Source: Lepidurus packardi
Taxonomy: Eukaryota; Arthropoda; Branchiopoda; Notostraca; Triopsidae
Reading direction: 5' to 3'
DNA: 64,000 bases
Assembly (NCBI GenBank): GCA_023053545.1
Contig: JAKZAN010000005.1
Span: forward strand, 1 to 64,000
Shown: one piece after another, positions 11,426 to 22,812 of the stretch
Numbering within the stretch: position 1 is the first letter of the stretch
Layout: each line of letters starts with the position of its first letter
Translations under genes and position numbers: made by a program
Notes under the pieces: generated by a model
What the model saw: the letters and a program-made list of their open reading frames with translations, nothing else
Databases searched by the model: none
Told to the model about the DNA's origin: nothing

Positions 11426-12236
11426 GATTGATTGAATTCGTTTCTTACTGAATTAATTCCTTACGGACTGAATTAATTCCTTACGGACTGAATTAATTCC
11501 TTAATTAATTTCTTACGGACTGAATTAATTTCATACGGACTGAAATAATTCCTTACGTACTGAACTTATTCCTTACGGACTGAATTAATTCCTTACGGAC
11601 TGAATTGATTCCTTACGGACTGAATTAATTCCTTACGGACTGAATTAATACCTTATGGACTGAATTAATACCTTACGGACTGAATTAATTCCTTACGGAC
11701 TGAATTAATTCCTTACGGACTGAATTAATTCCTTACGGACTGAATTAATTCCTTACTGACTGAATTAATTCCTTACGGACTGAATTAATTCCTTACGGAC
11801 TGAATTAATTCCTTACTGACTGAATTAATTCCTTACTGACTGAATTAATTCCTTACGGACTGAATTAATTCCTTACGGACTGAATTAATTCCTTACTGAC
11901 TGAATTAATTCCTTACTGACTGAATTAATTCCTTACGGACTGAATTAATTCCTTACGGACTGAATTAATTCCTTACGGTCTGAATGAATTCCTTACGGAC
12001 TGAATGAATTCCTTACGGACTGAATTAATTTCATACGGACTGAATTAATTCATTACGGACTTAATTAATCCATTACGGACTGAATTAATTCATTACGGAC
12101 TGAATTAATTCCTTACGTACTGAACTTATTCCTTACGGACTGAATTAATTCCCTCCGGACTGAATTAATTCCTTACGGACTGAATTAATTCCTTACGGAC
12201 TGAAATATTTCCTTACGGACTGAATTAATTCTTTAG
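11426..12236 (+). repeat. 811-bp partial copy of the 1,151-bp HOR
   Basis: The marker is followed by only three monomers and then the short join (11,497, with AATTTCTTACGG), continuing as in the right two-thirds of the 1,151-bp unit. The left third is missing, consistent with deletion between repeats. Confidence 0.83.
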
Positions 12237-12994
12237 GATTGATTGAATTCGTTTCTTACTGAATTAATTCCTTACGGACTGAAATAATTCCTTACTGACT
12301 GAATTAATTCCTTACTGACTGAATTAATTCCTTACTGACTGAATTAATTGATTACGGACTGAATTAATTCCTTACGGACTGAATTAATTCCTTACGGTCT
12401 GAATTAATTCCGTACGGATTTTATTAATTCCTTACGGACTGAATTAATTCATTACGGACTTAATTAATCCATTACGGACTGAATTATTTCCTTACGTACT
12501 GAAGTTATTCCTTACGGACTGAATTGATTCATTACGGACTTAATTAAATCCTTACAGACTAAATTAATTCCTTATGGACTTAATTAATTCCGTAAGGAAT
12601 GAATGAATTAATTACGGACTGAAATAATTCCTTACGGACTGAATTAATTCATTACGGACTGAATTAATTCCTTACGTACTGAACTTATTCCTTACGGACT
12701 GAATTAATTCCCTACGGACTGAATTAATTCCTTACGGACTGAATTAAATCCTTACGGACTGAAATATTTCCTTACGGACTGAATTAATTCTTTAGGATTG
12801 ATTGAATTCGTTTCTTACTGAAATAATTCCTTACGGACTGAATTAATTCATTACGGACTGAATTAATTCCTTACGTACTGAACTTATTCCTTACGGACTG
12901 AATTAATTCCCTACGGACTGAATTAATTCCTTACGGACTGAATTAAATCCTTACGGACTGAAATATTTCCTTACGGACTGAATTAATTCTTTAG
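12237..12994 (+). repeat. 559-bp HOR plus 199-bp tail unit, copy 1
   Basis: The 559-bp unit runs GACTGAAATAATTCC, three TTACTG monomers, TTGATTACGG, barcode block, TACGTACTGAAG, TTGATTCATT, TTACAG, TTATGG, GTAA dyad (12,592), TACGTACTGAAC, CCCTACGG, AAATCC, AAATATTTCC. The 199-bp unit at 12,796 repeats only its tail after the dyad. The pair recurs at 16,127-16,884. Confidence 0.88.
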
Positions 12995-13837
12995 AATTGA
13001 TTGAATTCGTTTCTTACTGAATTAATTCCTTACGGACTGAAATAATTCCTTACTGACTGAATTAATTCCTTACGGACTGAATTAATTCCTTACTGACTGA
13101 ATTAATTCCTTACTGACTGAATTAATTCCTTACGGACTGAATTAATTCCTTACTTACTGAATTAATTCCGTACGGTCTGAATTAATTCCGTACGGATTTT
13201 ATTAATTCCTTACGGACTGAATTAATTCATTACGGACTTAATTAATCCATTACGGACTGAATTAATTCCTTACGGACTGAATTAATTCCTTACGGACTGA
13301 ATTAATTCCTTACGGACTGAATTAATACCTTACGGACTGAATTAAATCCTTTAGGACTGAATTAATTCCTTACGGACTGAATTAATTCCTTACGGACTGA
13401 ATTAATTCCTTAATTAATTCCTTACGGACTGAATTAATTTCATACGGACTGAAATAATTCCTTACGTACTGAACTTATTCCTTACGGACTGAATTAATTC
13501 CTTACGGACTGAATTGATTCCTTACGGACTGAATTAATTCCTTACGGACTGAATTAATACCTTATGGACTGAAATAATTCCTTACGGACTGAATTAATTC
13601 CTTACGGACTGAATTAATTCCTTAATTAATTCCTTACGGACTGAATTAATTCCTTACTGACTGAATTAATTCCTTACGGACTGAATTAATTCCTTACGGA
13701 CTGAATTAATTCTTTACGGTCTGAATTAATTCCGTACGGATTTTATTAATTCCTTACCGACTGAATTAATTCCTTACGGACTGAATTAAATCCTTACGGA
13801 CTGAAATATTTCCTTACGGACTGAATTAATTCTTTAG
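12995..13837 (+). repeat. 843-bp HOR unit with two short joins
   Basis: It has the head of the 1,151-bp unit, with short joins at 13,406 and 13,618; the length is 43 monomers minus 17 bases. The second join is followed by the TTCTTTACGGTCTG segment otherwise seen at 8,121, so this is a mosaic. The marker at its start reads TTTAGAATTG rather than TTTAGGATTG. Confidence 0.83.
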
Positions 13838-14968
13838 GATTGATTGAATTCGTTTCTTACTGAATTAATTCCTTACGGACTGAAATAATTCCTTACTGAC
13901 TGAATTAATTCCTTACGGACTGAATTAATTCCTTACTGACTGAATTAATTCCTTACTGACTGAATTAATTCCTTACGGACTGAATTAATTCCTTACTTAC
14001 TGAATTAATTCCGTACGGTCTGAATTAATTCCGTACGGATTTTATTAATTCCTTACGGACTGAATTAATTCATTACGGACTTAATTAATCCATTACGGAC
14101 TGAATTAATTCCTTACGGACTGAAATAATTCCTTACGGACTGAATTAATTCCTTACGGACTGAATTAATACCTTACGGACTGAATTAAATCCTTTAGGAC
14201 TGAATTAATTCCTTACGGACTGAATTAATTCCTTAATTAATTCCTTACGGACTGAATTAATTTCATACGGACTGAAATAATTCCTTACGTACTGAACTTA
14301 TTCCTTACGGACTGAATTAATTCCTTACGGACTGAATTGATTCCTTACGGACTGAATTAATTCCTTACGGACTGAATTAATACCTTATGGACTGAATTAA
14401 TACCTTACGGACTGAATTAATTCCTTACGGACTGAATTAATTCCTTACGGACTGAATTAATTCCTTACGGACTGAATTAATTCCTTACTGACTGAATTAA
14501 TTCCTTACGGACTGAATTAATTCCTTACGGACTGAATTAATTCCTTACTGACTGAATTAATTCCTTACTGACTGAATTAATTCCTTACGGACTGAATTAA
14601 TTCCTTACGGACTGAATTAATTCCTTACTGACTGAATTAATTCCTTACTGACTGAATTAATTCCTTACGGACTGAATTAATTCCTTACGGACTGAATTAA
14701 TTCCTTACGGTCTGAATGAATTCCTTACGGACTGAATGAATTCCTTACGGACTGAATTAATTTCATACGGACTGAATTAATTCATTACGGACTTAATTAA
14801 TCCATTACGGACTGAATTAATTCATTACGGACTGAATTAATTCCTTACGTACTGAACTTATTCCTTACGGACTGAATTAATTCCCTCCGGACTGAATTAA
14901 TTCCTTACGGACTGAATTAATTCCTTACGGACTGAAATATTTCCTTACGGACTGAATTAATTCTTTAG
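13838..14968 (+). repeat. 1,131-bp HOR
   Basis: It is the same order as the 1,151-bp units with one monomer fewer before the short join (14,229) and a GACTGAAATAATTCC monomer near 14,120 in place of a consensus one. Confidence 0.85.
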
Positions 14969-16126
14969 GATTGATTGAATTCGTTTCTTACTGAATTAAT
15001 TCCTTACGGACTGAAATAATTCCTTACTGACTGAATTAATTCCTTACTGACTGAATTAATTCCTTACTGACTGAATTAATTGATTACGGACTGAATTAAT
15101 TCCTTACGGACTGAATTAATTCCTTACGGTCTGAATTAATTCCGTACGGATTTTATTAATTCCTTACGGACTGAATTAATTCATTACGGACTTAATTAAT
15201 CCATTACGGACTGAATTATTTCCTTACGTACTGAAGTTATTCCTTACGGACTGAATTGATTCATTACGGACTTAATTAAATCCTTACAGACTAAATTAAT
15301 TCCTTATGGACTTAATTAATTCCGTAAGGAATGAATGAATTAATTACGGACTGAAATAATTCCTTACGGACTGAATTAATTCATTACGGACTGAATTAAT
15401 TCCTTACGTACTGAACTTATTCCTTACGGACTGAATTAATTCCCTACGGACTGAATTAATTCCTTACGGACTGAATTAATTCATTACGGACTGAATTAAT
15501 TCCTTACGTACTGAACTTATTCCTTACGGACTGAATTAATTCCCTACGGACTGAATTAATTCCTTACGGACTGAATTAAATCCTTACGGACTGAAATATT
15601 TCCTTACGGACTGAATTAATTCTTTAGGATTGATTGAATTCGTTTCTTACTGAAATAATTCCTTACGGACTGAATTAATTCATTACGGACTGAATTAATT
15701 CCTTACGTACTGAACTTATTCCTTACGGACTGAATTAATTCCCTACGGACTGAATTAATTCCTTACGGACTGAATTAAATCCTTACGGACTGAAATATTT
15801 CCTTACTGACTGAATTAATTCCTTACGGACTGAATTAATTCCTTACGGACTGAATTAATTCCTTACGGTCTGAATGAATTCCTTACGGACTGAATGAATT
15901 CCTTACGGACTGAATTAATTTCATACGGACTGAATTAATTCATTACGGACTTAATTAATCCATTACGGACTGAATTAATTCATTACGGACTGAATTAATT
16001 CCTTACGTACTGAACTTATTCCTTACGGACTGAATTAATTCCCTCCGGACTGAATTAATTCCTTACGGACTGAATTAATTCCTTACGGACTGAAATATTT
16101 CCTTACGGACTGAATTAATTCTTTAG
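14969..16126 (+). repeat. 559-type HOR with 100-bp duplication, then 499-bp mosaic
   Basis: The 659-bp unit (14,969-15,627) is the 559-bp HOR plus an internal 100-bp tandem duplication at 15,381-15,580. The 499-bp unit (15,628-16,126) starts as a 199-bp tail unit, then switches at about 15,807 (TTACTGACTG) into the right part of a 1,151-bp unit, with GAATGAATTCC pair and CCCTCCGG. The switch is a visible recombination junction. Confidence 0.87.
15381..15580 (+). repeat. 100-bp tandem duplication
   Basis: The five-monomer block with TTCATTACGG, TACGTACTGAAC and CCCTACGG is present twice in direct succession (15,381-15,480 and 15,481-15,580). It explains why the unit is 659 and not 559 bp. Confidence 0.92.
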
Positions 16127-16884
16127 GATTGATTGAATTCGTTTCTTACTGAATTAATTCCTTACGGACTGAAATAATTCCTTACTGACTGAATTAATTC
16201 CTTACTGACTGAATTAATTCCTTACTGACTGAATTAATTGATTACGGACTGAATTAATTCCTTACGGACTGAATTAATTCCTTACGGTCTGAATTAATTC
16301 CGTACGGATTTTATTAATTCCTTACGGACTGAATTAATTCATTACGGACTTAATTAATCCATTACGGACTGAATTATTTCCTTACGTACTGAAGTTATTC
16401 CTTACGGACTGAATTGATTCATTACGGACTTAATTAAATCCTTACAGACTAAATTAATTCCTTATGGACTTAATTAATTCCGTAAGGAATGAATGAATTA
16501 ATTACGGACTGAAATAATTCCTTACGGACTGAATTAATTCATTACGGACTGAATTAATTCCTTACGTACTGAACTTATTCCTTACGGACTGAATTAATTC
16601 CCTACGGACTGAATTAATTCCTTACGGACTGAATTAAATCCTTACGGACTGAAATATTTCCTTACGGACTGAATTAATTCTTTAGGATTGATTGAATTCG
16701 TTTCTTACTGAAATAATTCCTTACGGACTGAATTAATTCATTACGGACTGAATTAATTCCTTACGTACTGAACTTATTCCTTACGGACTGAATTAATTCC
16801 CTACGGACTGAATTAATTCCTTACGGACTGAATTAAATCCTTACGGACTGAAATATTTCCTTACGGACTGAATTAATTCTTTAG
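16127..16884 (+). repeat. 559-bp HOR plus 199-bp tail unit, copy 2
   Basis: It matches 12,237-12,994 in order and length (559 + 199). With the following 1,151-bp unit it makes a 1,909-bp composite. Confidence 0.88.
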
Positions 16885-18035
16885 GATTGATTGAATTCGT
16901 TTCTTACTGAATTAATTCCTTACGGACTGAAATAATTCCTTACTGACTGAATTAATTCCTTACGGACTGAATTAATTCCTTACTGACTGAATTAATTCCT
17001 TACTGACTGAATTAATTCCTTACGGACTGAATTAATTCCTTACTTACTGAATTAATTCCGTACGGTCTGAATTAATTCCGTACGGATTTTATTAATTCCT
17101 TACGGACTGAATTAATTCATTACGGACTTAATTAATCCATTACGGACTGAATTAATTCCTTACGGACTGAATTAATTCCTTACGGACTGAATTAATTCCT
17201 TACGGACTGAATTAATACCTTACGGACTGAATTAAATCATTTAGGACTGAATTAATTCCTTACGGACTGAATTAATTCCTTACGGACTGATTTAATTCCT
17301 TAATTAATTCCTTACGGACTGAATTAATTTCATACGGACTGAAATAATTCCTTACGTACTGAACTTATTCCTTACGGACTGAATTAATTCCTTACGGACT
17401 GAATTGATTCCTTACGGACTGAATTAATTCCTTACGGACTGAATTAATACCTTATGGACTGAATTAATACCTTACGGACTGAATTAATTCCTTACGGACT
17501 GAATTAATTCCTTACGGACTGAATTAATTCCTTACGGACTGAATTAATTCCTTACTGACTGAATTAATTCCTTACGGACTGAATTAATTCCTTACGGACT
17601 GAATTAATTCCTTACTGACTGAATTAATTCCTTACTGACTGAATTAATTCCTTACGGACTGAATTAATTCCTTACGGACTGAATTAATTCCTTACTGACT
17701 GAATTAATTCCTTACTGACTGAATTAATTCCTTACGGACTGAATTAATTCCTTACGGACTGAATTAATTCCTTACGGTCTGAATGAATTCCTTACGGACT
17801 GAATGAATTCCTTACGGACTGAATTAATTTCATACGGACTGAATTAATTCATTACGGACTTAATTAATCCATTACGGACTGAATTAATTCATTACGGACT
17901 GAATTAATTCCTTACGTACTGAACTTATTCCTTACGGACTGAATTAATTCCCTCCGGACTGAATTAATTCCTTACGGACTGAATTAATTCCTTACGGACT
18001 GAAATATTTCCTTACGGACTGAATTAATTCTTTAG
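16885..18035 (+). repeat. 1,151-bp HOR, copy at 16.9 kb
   Basis: It is near-identical to 10,275-11,425. The differences I see are AAATCATTTAGG (17,236 region) for AAATCCTTTAGG, and GATTTAATTCC for GAATTAATTCC just before the short join at 17,296. It is followed directly by a 559-bp unit at 18,036, whereas the 10.3-kb copy is followed by an 811-bp partial unit. Confidence 0.9.
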
Positions 18036-18594
18036 GATTGATTGAATTCGTTTCTTACTGAATTAATTCCTTACGGACTGAAATAATTCCTTACTGACTG
18101 AATTAATTCCTTACTGACTGAATTAATTCCTTACTGACTGAATTAATTGATTACGGACTGAATTAATTCCTTACGGACTGAATTAATTCCTTACGGTCTG
18201 AATTAATTCCGTACGGATTTTATTAATTCCTTACGGACTGAATTAATTCATTACGGACTTAATTAATCCATTACGGACTGAATTATTTCCTTACGTACTG
18301 AAGTTATTCCTTACGGACTGAATTGATTCATTACGGACTTAATTAAATCCTTACAGACTAAATTAATTCCTTATGGACTTAATTAATTCCGTAAGGAATG
18401 AATGAATTAATTACGGACTGAAATAATTCCTTACGGACTGAATTAATTCATTACGGACTGAATTAATTCCTTACGTACTGAACTTATTCCTTACGGACTG
18501 AATTAATTCCCTACGGACTGAATTAATTCCTTACGGACTGAATTAAATCCTTACGGACTGAAATATTTCCTTACGGACTGAATTAATTCTTTAG
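18036..18594 (+). repeat. 559-bp HOR, copy 3
   Basis: It has the same monomer order as 16,127-16,685, with the GTAA dyad at 18,391. It is not followed by a 199-bp tail unit but by a 1,111-bp unit. Confidence 0.88.
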
Positions 18595-20464
18595 GATTGA
18601 TTGAATTCGTTTCTTACTGAATTAATTCCTTACGGACTGAAATAATTCCTTACTGACTGAATTAATTCCTTACGGACTGAAATAATTCCTTACTGACTGA
18701 ATTAATTCCTTACGGACTGAATTAATTCCTTACGGACTGAATTAATTCCTTACGGACTGAATTATTTCCTTACTTACTGAATTAATTCCTTACGGTCTGA
18801 ATTAATTCCGTACGGATTTTATTAATTCCTTACGGACTGAATTAATTCATTACGGACTTAATTAATCCATTACGGACTGAATTAATTCCTTACGGACTGA
18901 ATTAATTCCTTACGGACTGAATTAATTCCTTACGGACTGAATTAATACCTTACGGACTGAATTAAATCCTTTAGGACTGAATTAATTCCTTACGGACTGA
19001 ATTAATTCCTTACGGACTGAATTAATTCCTTAATTAATTCCTTACGGACTGAATTAATTTCATACGGACTGAAATAATTCCTTACGTACTGAACTTATTC
19101 CTTACGGACTGAATTAATTCCTTACGGACTGAATTGATTCCTTACGGACTGAATTAATTCCTTACGGACTGAATTAATACCTTATGGACTGAATTAATAC
19201 CTTACGGACTGAATTAATTCCTTACGGACTGAATTAATTCCTTACGGACTGAATTAATTCCTTACGGACTGAATTAATTCCTTACTGACTGAATTAATTC
19301 CTTACGGACTGAATTAATTCCTTACGGACTGAATTAATTCCTTACTGACTGAATTAATTCCTTACTGACTGAATTAATTCCTTACGGAATGAATTAATTC
19401 CTTACGGACTGAATTAATTCCTTACTGACTGAATTAATTCCTTACTGACTGAATTAATTCCTTACGGACTGAATTAATTCCTTACGGACTGAATTAATTC
19501 CTTACGGTCTGAATGAATTCCTTACGGACTGAATGAATTCCTTACGGACTGAATTAATTTCATACGGACTGAATTAATTCATTACGGACTTAATTAATCC
19601 ATTACGGACTGAATTAATTCATTACGGACTGAATTAATTCCTTTCGGACTGAATTAATTCCTTACGGACTGAAATATTTCCTTACGGACTGAATTAATTC
19701 TTTAGGATTGATTGAATTCGTTTCTTACTGAATTAATTCCTTACGGACTGAAATAATTCCTTACTGACTGAATTAATTCCTTACTGACTGAATTAATTCC
19801 TTACTGACTGAATTAATTGATTACGGACTGAATTAATTCCTTACGGACTGAATTAATTCCTTACGGTCTGAATTAATTCCGTACGGATTTTATTAATTCC
19901 TTACGGACTGAATTAATTCATTACGGACCTAATTAATTCCGTACGGATTTTATTAATTCCTTACGGACTGAATTAATTCATTACGGACTTAATTAATCCA
20001 TTACGGACTGAATTATTTCCTTACGTACTGAAGTTATTCCTTACGGACTGAATTGATTCATTATGGACTTAATTAAATGCTTACAGACTAAATTAATTCC
20101 TTATGGACTGAATTAATTCCTTACGAACTTAATTAATTCCTTACGGACTGAATTAATTCCTTACGGACTTAATTTATTCCTTACGGACTTAATTAATTCC
20201 TTTCTTACTGAATTAATTCCTTACGGACTGAATGAATTCCTTACGGACTGAATTAATTTCATACGGACTGAATTAATTCATTACGGACTTAATTAATCCA
20301 TTACGGACTGAATTAATTCATTACGGACTGAAATAATTCCTTACGTACTGAACTTATTCCTTACGGACTGAATTAATTCCTTACGGACTGAATTAATTCC
20401 TTACGGACTGAATTAATTCCTTACGGACTGAAATATTTCCTTACGGACTGAATTAATTCTTTAG
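18595..20464 (+). repeat. 1,111-bp HOR and 759-bp mosaic
   Basis: The 1,111-bp unit has two GACTGAAATAATTCC/TTACTG pairs at its head, AATTATTTCCTTACTTACTG (near 18,765) and CTTTCGGACTG before its end. The 759-bp unit (19,706-20,464) starts like a 559-bp unit, has a 60-bp tandem duplication (19,871-19,990), and switches near 20,105 (TTATGGACTGAATT then TACGAACTT) into the tail otherwise seen at 5,841-6,130, so it lacks the GTAA dyad. Confidence 0.83.
19871..19990 (+). repeat. 60-bp tandem duplication of barcode monomers
   Basis: GTACGGATTTTATTAATTCC and the following TTCATTACGG monomer occur twice, 60 bp apart; the copies are joined by a GGACCTAATT monomer. GGACCT is otherwise a domain III/IV variant, so here it is probably an independent T to C change. 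Confidence 0.9.
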
Positions 20465-22812
20465 GATTGATTGAATTCGTTTCTTACTGAATTAATTCCT
20501 TACGGACTGAATTAATTCCTTACGGACTGAATTAATTCCTTACGGACTGAAATAATTCCTTACGGACTGAATTAATTCCTTACGGACTGAATTAATTCCT
20601 TACGGACTGAATTAATTCCTTACGGACTGAAATATTTCCTTACGGACTGAATTAATTCTTTAGGATTGATTGAATTCGTTTCTTACTGAATTAATTCCTT
20701 ACGGACTGAATTAATTCCTTACGGACTGAATTAATTCCTTACGGACTGAATTAATTCCTTACGGACTGAATTAATTCCTTACGGACTTAATTAATTTCTT
20801 ACGGACTGAATTAATTCCTTACGGACTTAATTAATTCCTTACGGACTTAATTAATTCCTTTCTTACTGAATTAATTCCTTACGGACTGAATGAATTCCTT
20901 ACGGACTGAATTAATTTCATACGGACTGAATTAATTCATTACGGACTTAATTAATCCATTACGGACTGAATTAATTCATTACGGACTGAATTAATTCCTT
21001 ACTGACTGAATTAATTGCTTGTGACTGAATTAATTCCTTACGGACTGAATTAATTCCTTACGGACTGAATTAATTCCTTACGGTCTGAATTAATTCCGTA
21101 CGGATTTTATTAATTCCTTACGGACTGAATTAATTCATTACGGACTTAATTATTCCATTACGGAATGAATTAATTCCTTACGGACTGAATTAATTCCTTA
21201 CGGACTGAATTAATACCTTACGGACTGAATTAAATCCTTTAGGACTGAATTAATTCCTTACGGACTGAATTAATTCCTTACGGACTGAATTAATTCCTTA
21301 ATTAATTCCTTACGGACTGAATTAATTTCATACGGACTGAATTAATTCCTTACGTACTGAACTTATTCCTTACGGACTGAATTAATTTCATACGGACTGA
21401 ATTAATTCCTTACGTACTGAACTTATTCCTTACGGACTGAATTAATTCCTTACGGACTGAATTGATTCCTTACGGACTGAATTAATTCCTTACGGACTGA
21501 ATTAATACCTTATGGACTGAATTAATACCTTACGGACTGAATTAATTCCTTACGGACTGAATTAATTCCTTACGGACTGAATTAATTCCTTACGGACTGA
21601 ATTAATTCCTTACTGACTGAATTAATTCCTTACGGACTGAATTAATTCCTTACGGACTGAATTAATTCCTTACTGACTGAATTAATTCCTTACTGACTGA
21701 ATTAATTCCTTACGGACTGAATTAATTCCTTACGGACTGAATTAATTCCTTACGGTCTGAATGAATTCCTTACGGACTGAATGAATTCCTTACGGACTGA
21801 ATTAATTTCATACGGACTGAATTAATTCATTACGAACTTAATTAATCCATTACGGACTGAATTAATTCATTACGGACTGAATTAATTCCTTACGTACTGA
21901 ACTTATTCCTTACGGACTGAATTAATTCCCTCCGGACTGAATTAATTCCTTACGGACTGAATTAATTCCTTACGGACTGAAATATTTCCTTACGGACTGA
22001 ATTAATTCTTTAGGATTGATTGAATTCGTTTCTTACTGAATTAATTCCTTACGGACTGAAATAATTCCTTACTGACTGAATTAATTCCTTACTGACTGAA
22101 TTAATTCCTTACTGACTGAATTAATTGATTACGGACTGAATTAATTCCTTACGGACTGAATTAATTCCTTACGGTCTGAATTAATTCCGTACGGATTTTA
22201 TTAATTCCTTACGGACTGAATTAATTCATTACGGACTTAATTAATCCATTACGGACTGAATTATTTCCTTACGTACTGAAGTTATTCCTTACGGACTGAA
22301 TTGATTCATTATGGACTTAATTAAATCCTTACAGACTAAATTAATTCCTTATGGACTTAATTAATTCCGTAAGGAATGAATGAATTAATTACGGACTGAA
22401 ATAATTCCTTACGGACTGAATTAATTCCTTACGGACTGAATTAATTCCTTACGGACTGAATTAATTCCTTACGGACTGAATTAATTCCTTACGGACTGAA
22501 TTAATTCCTTACGAACTTAATTAATTCCTTACGGACTTAATTAATTCCTTTCTTACTGAATTAATTCCTTACGGACTGAATGAATTCCTTACGGACTGAA
22601 TTAATTTCATACGGACTGAATTAATTCATTACGGACTTAATTAATCCATTACGGACTGAATTAATTCATTACGGACTGAAATAATTCCTTACGTACTGAA
22701 CTTATTCCTTACGGACTGAATTAATTCCTTACGGACTGAATTAATTCCTTACGGACTGAATTAATTCCTTACGGACTGAAATATTTCCTTACGGACTGAA
22801 TTAATTCTTTAG
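20465..22812 (+). repeat. 2.35-kb HOR, copy 2
   Basis: Spacings are 199, 1,350 and 799 bp, equivalent to 3,816-6,144. The long subunit has a 60-bp tandem duplication (21,311-21,430) and a 1-bp deletion near 21,015 (TTGCTTGTGACTG). The 799-bp subunit carries the same GTAA dyad (22,369) preceded by TTATGGACTTAATTAAATCC and TTACAGACTAAATT. Confidence 0.87.
21311..21430 (+). repeat. 60-bp tandem duplication after a short join
   Basis: TTTCATACGG, TTCCTTACGT and GAACTTATTCC monomers are repeated twice. The equivalent places at 4,727 and 23,746 have one copy. Confidence 0.92.
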
